From NCBI GenBank assembly GCA_964590495.1, contig CAZPWQ010000156.1, forward strand, positions 1 to 6,799: a stretch of DNA of 6,799 bases, written 5' to 3'. Both the position numbers and the translations under genes were made by a program. The notes below the pieces were generated by a model. That model saw only the letters and a list, made by a program, of their open reading frames with translations, did not search any database and was not told the DNA's origin. Of this stretch, positions 5,109-6,799 are shown piece after piece. This stretch comes from CAZPWQ01 sp964590495. Its GTDB lineage: Bacteria > Bacteroidota > Rhodothermia > Balneolales > Balneolaceae. How positions within the stretch are numbered: position 1 is the first letter of the stretch; every line of letters begins with the position of its first letter.

Positions 5109-5121
5109 TAATAAATTATTA
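5109..5121. promoter_or_regulatory. AT palindrome TAATAA-A-TTATTA upstream of the phosphatase gene
   Basis: A 13-bp perfect dyad lies in the AT-rich 78 bases before the start codon, where a promoter or operator is expected. Simple AT sequences make such dyads by chance, so support is low. Confidence 0.25.
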
Positions 5122-5168
5122 TTACCAAATTATTCAAACAATCAGGATCACAACTAAAATGGAATTGC

Positions 5169-5927
5169 ATGATCAAACTTTTTATAACCGATATCGACGG
5201 ATGTCTGACTACACCATTTGAAACGCCCGACTGGGACAAACTCTCCGAAATACGGCGGCTGAACGAGCAGAGTGCGCATGACGTGGCCGTACCGCCGCTG
5301 ACGATCTGCTCGGGACGTCCCATGCCCTATGTAGAGGCGGTGGCGCAGTGGCTCGGTATCGAAATACCTGTTGTCTTCGAAAGCGCAGGCATGTACGAGT
5401 TCGCAACCAACCGGGTCACTTTTCTGCCCGTATTTGATGACAAGGCGGAAGAGCAGATAGAAGATCTGAAAGACTGGCTGCAGGATGAAATCATCGACAG
5501 GTACTCCGGAATGATCCTTGAATTTACAAAACGCATGGATGCGGGTCTTATACACCTGGAGAAGGGGGTCATTGAGGAAGTTTATCCGAGGATCAGGGAT
5601 TTTGTGGAAGAGGAATATCCCCGCTTCGAGGTACACATGACATCGGTGTCGATAAACATCCTGGTGAGAGGCAACAACAAGGGAAACGGCATCCAGAGAT
5701 TGTGCAGGGAGATAGGAGTTGATCCATCCGATGCGGCCTATATCGGGGACAGCAGCGGTGATATTGACGGACTGAAAGTGGTGGGACATCCCTTTGCTCC
5801 GGTCAACGCTGCGGATGATGCAAAGGAAGTCGCCGAAACGCTTGATGAGGAAGCCACAGATGCCGTACTGGCCGTATACCGCAGGGTTATTGAAATGAAC
5901 CGGAAGGCAATTAGCAATGAGCAATGA
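5169..5927 (+). CDS. HAD-superfamily phosphatase, Cof/SPP-like (subclass IIB)
   Basis: The 252-residue protein carries the four HAD motifs in order. Motif I is DIDGC (nucleophile D8, acid/base D10). Motif II is CSGR (S48). Motif III is K171 in NNKGNG. Motif IV is GDSSGDID (D194, D198). The roughly 120 residues between motifs II and III would form the C2-type cap that sets substrate choice, as in Cof-like, sucrose-phosphatase-like and archaeal phosphoglycolate phosphatase-like enzymes. It is therefore probably a Mg-dependent cytoplasmic phosphatase of a sugar phosphate or small phospho-metabolite; the substrate cannot be read from the sequence. No signal peptide or membrane segment is seen. 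The ATG at 5169 places motif I at residue 8, as usual for the family, and only a weak GGA lies upstream. The last six residues (AISNEQ) and the TGA are written by a heptamer array that continues into the gap. A long open frame on the opposite strand is a shadow. A near-identical 26-bp sequence flanks the gene in inverted orientation. Confidence 0.9.
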   Translation: MIKLFITDIDGCLTTPFETPDWDKLSEIRRLNEQSAHDVAVPPLTICSGRPMPYVEAVAQWLGIEIPVVFESAGMYEFATNRVTFLPVFDDKAEEQIEDLKDWLQDEIIDRYSGMILEFTKRMDAGLIHLEKGVIEEVYPRIRDFVEEEYPRFEVHMTSVSINILVRGNNKGNGIQRLCREIGVDPSDAAYIGDSSGDIDGLKVVGHPFAPVNAADDAKEVAETLDEEATDAVLAVYRRVIEMNRKAISNEQ

Positions 5928-5962
5928 GCAGTTATCAGTGAACAGTGTGTCAGTTATCAGTG
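5907..5962. repeat. Heptamer array GCAATGA shifting to TCAGTGA, overlapping a stop codon
   Basis: About eight units begin inside the phosphatase gene: GCAATTA, GCAATGA twice, GCAGTTA, TCAGTGA, ACAGTGT and two more after a one-base slip. The first three units (5907-5927) encode AISNEQ and the TGA stop. Confidence 0.8.
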
Positions 5963-6010
5963 AATATTTATTGCCACAGATTTGCACTGATAAGCTCTAT
6001 TTTATTTGTT

Positions 6011-6070
6011 CCCGCAACCCGCAACCCGCAACCCGCAACCCGCAACCCGCAACCCGCAACCCGCAACCCG
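6011..6070. repeat. Perfect heptamer array (CCCGCAA), 8 full copies plus CCCG
   Basis: All eight units are identical, unlike every other array in the window, which suggests recent expansion. The opposite strand has nine GGG runs separated by four bases, matching the G-quadruplex pattern. It ends 19 bases before the TTG start of the lipoprotein gene, so its length sets the spacing between the start codon and any upstream promoter. Confidence 0.95.
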
Positions 6071-6083
6071 TAATTCCTAATTC
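6071..6083. repeat. Heptamer pair TAATTCC-TAATTC
   Basis: It directly follows the CCCGCAA array. It supplies the in-frame TAA (6078-6080) that closes the lipoprotein reading frame upstream. Confidence 0.55.
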
Positions 6084-6089
6084 ATAGCC

Positions 6090-6737
6090 TTGGTGAAACG
6101 CTTCAACAAATCATATCTCCCATTTTTGTTGGTAACTGCATTATTAATATCCGCCTGCGGCGATACCGAAAACGAAGAGCAGATCGACGGGGAATACCTG
6201 AAATCCGGGGAGTATCAATCCTTTGCGGAGGATAGCCGGCTGGAATCTGAAAGCAGTAAAGATACGGGAGTACAATCCCGCCTTATGCGGCTTCCGGAAT
6301 GTACGGATGTCCGCAACCTGACTCTGCCTGTCACTATCGATGAGAATGAGCTTGAAGATCTGCTTGCCAGGAGCCCGGATTGCCCCGCACTTGAAACGAG
6401 CACAGTTACTGAAACAGAGATAAAACTGATAGGCAGGTTGTCCGGCAATAATCCGGAATCATGGCTGATATTGCTGGAACCGGTTTCGGTGTACAAGAAC
6501 CGGGAGCTGGCCGTTGCAACAGCCTATGAGGGCGAACTTTTCGCCTACGAAACGGTTGCCCTGTTCCAGGAGAATTTGTCCCGCGATATAACTACAGAAC
6601 TGATGCTTGAACAGAACGGGGAAATACAAATAACAGCTGTTTCCCACAGAAAAATATCATATCCCATCGAACAGGAAAACGTTCTGAAAGTCCGTTTCAC
6701 CATCCGAAGCGACGGAGCTATTGAAAAAAAGGAGTAA
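6090..6737 (+). CDS. Lipoprotein of unknown function
   Basis: I do not recognise a family. The 215-residue product starts with a lipoprotein signal: basic residues (K3, R4, K7), a hydrophobic core (about 9-21) and the lipobox ISAC, with the lipidated cysteine at C23. The residues after it (GDTENEEQIDGEY) are strongly acidic, as is the region to about residue 65. An acidic patch behind the cysteine is associated with surface export of lipoproteins in some Bacteroidota, but I cannot prove that here. The mature part, about residues 66-210, alternates hydrophobic and polar residues in a way that suggests beta strands. Two further cysteines (C71, C98) could form a disulfide. The start must be TTG at 6090 or GTG at 6093: an in-frame TAA lies at 6078-6080 and no ATG precedes the signal peptide. 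No Shine-Dalgarno sequence is seen. A C-rich heptamer array ends 19 bases before the start, and a purine-rich repeat contains the stop codon. Confidence 0.8.
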   Translation: MVKRFNKSYLPFLLVTALLISACGDTENEEQIDGEYLKSGEYQSFAEDSRLESESSKDTGVQSRLMRLPECTDVRNLTLPVTIDENELEDLLARSPDCPALETSTVTETEIKLIGRLSGNNPESWLILLEPVSVYKNRELAVATAYEGELFAYETVALFQENLSRDITTELMLEQNGEIQITAVSHRKISYPIEQENVLKVRFTIRSDGAIEKKE

Positions 6738-6775
6738 GGGGAGGAAAGGAGTAAAGGAGGAAAGGAGACGGGAGG
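6728..6775. repeat. Purine-rich tandem repeat overlapping the lipoprotein stop codon
   Basis: Three units begin AAAGGAG and end GGGAGG or AGGAGG, with lengths of about 17, 16 and 15 bases. The TAA stop lies in the first unit and the last residues (KE) are encoded by it. A related tract is at 4435-4451. The AAAGGAGG runs resemble ribosome-binding sequence, but no downstream start codon can be assigned within the window. Confidence 0.6.
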
Positions 6776-6779
6776 AATG

Positions 6780-6799
6780 GAACGCAGATGAGACGGATT
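6780..6799. repeat. Possible start of a CAGAT-type dispersed repeat, cut by the window end
   Basis: GAACGCAGATGAGACGGATT resembles intergenic repeats I recall from related genomes. A looser relative (GCCACAGATTTGCACTGAT) is at 5973-5991. Identification is from memory only. Confidence 0.25.

Larger units (their letters stand above)
4258..5168. other. 911-bp gene-free gap filled with repeats
   Basis: No credible gene is present. Its modules in order are a CACTAAG repeat, a bulged inverted repeat, a GGGAGAGGG module, a purine-rich tract, the GCGAGGG palindrome, two 33-bp palindromes, the 67-bp repeat, a short heptamer pair, two GC-rich hairpins, a second GGGAGAGGG module with an insert, and three heptamer arrays. 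The last 78 bases (5091-5168) are AT-rich and free of repeats, so they probably hold the phosphatase promoter. Confidence 0.7.

Noticed and set aside
5154..5987. A 277-codon open frame on the minus strand covering the phosphatase gene
   Set aside because: The plus-strand frame has all four HAD motifs in order. The minus frame starts in the heptamer array and shows no recognisable domain.
6011..6070. CRISPR array
   Set aside because: The units are 7 bp with no spacers and no cas genes nearby; this is a simple tandem repeat.
1..6799. tRNA, rRNA, riboswitch or integrase/attachment site
   Set aside because: I looked for cloverleaf arms, rRNA-like sequence and known aptamer cores in the gaps and saw none. 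The hairpins present are simple palindromes.

Overview
The window looks like chromosomal DNA from a bacterium of the Bacteroidota/Balneolota/Chlorobiota (FCB) group. The evidence is indirect. Start codons sit in AT-rich leaders with no clear Shine-Dalgarno sequence. One gene encodes a Bat-type von Willebrand A protein, typical of this group. The gene-free stretches are packed with short heptameric arrays and perfect palindromes of kinds I recall from genomes of this group. No phage, plasmid, transposase or CRISPR feature was seen.

Four genes, all on the + strand, cover about 63% of the window. (1) 439-2304 encodes a membrane-anchored UDP-sugar 4,6-dehydratase of the PglF/WbpM/CapD type, which acts at the start of surface-glycan sugar synthesis. 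(2) 3229-4257 encodes a BatB-like membrane protein with an intact MIDAS metal site, here without its usual bat operon. (3) 5169-5927 encodes a cytoplasmic HAD phosphatase of the Cof/SPP-like (IIB) type. (4) 6090-6737 encodes a lipoprotein of unknown function. The genes are separated by large gaps (924, 911 and 162 bases) and do not look like one operon. At most they share a loose cell-envelope theme: glycan precursor, membrane VWA protein and lipoprotein.

The other 37% is the unusual part. It is a mosaic of at least a dozen 7-bp-period arrays, each with a different unit, plus perfect or near-perfect palindromes (two are exactly 33 bp), a 206-bp structure with 58-bp inverted arms, and several modules present twice. 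Some modules are nested: one copy of a repeat carries a 20-bp palindrome that the other lacks. The repeats begin at, or overlap, the stop codon of all four genes, and encode the last few residues of at least two proteins. A nearly perfect (CCCGCAA) array of 8.6 copies ends 19 bases before the lipoprotein start codon. Its other strand has nine GGG runs at exact 7-base spacing, a textbook G-quadruplex pattern.

The genes belong to known families except the lipoprotein. I do not see a clearly new multi-gene system. The strongest leads are the repeat organisation around gene ends and the possible copy-number-variable array in front of the lipoprotein gene.
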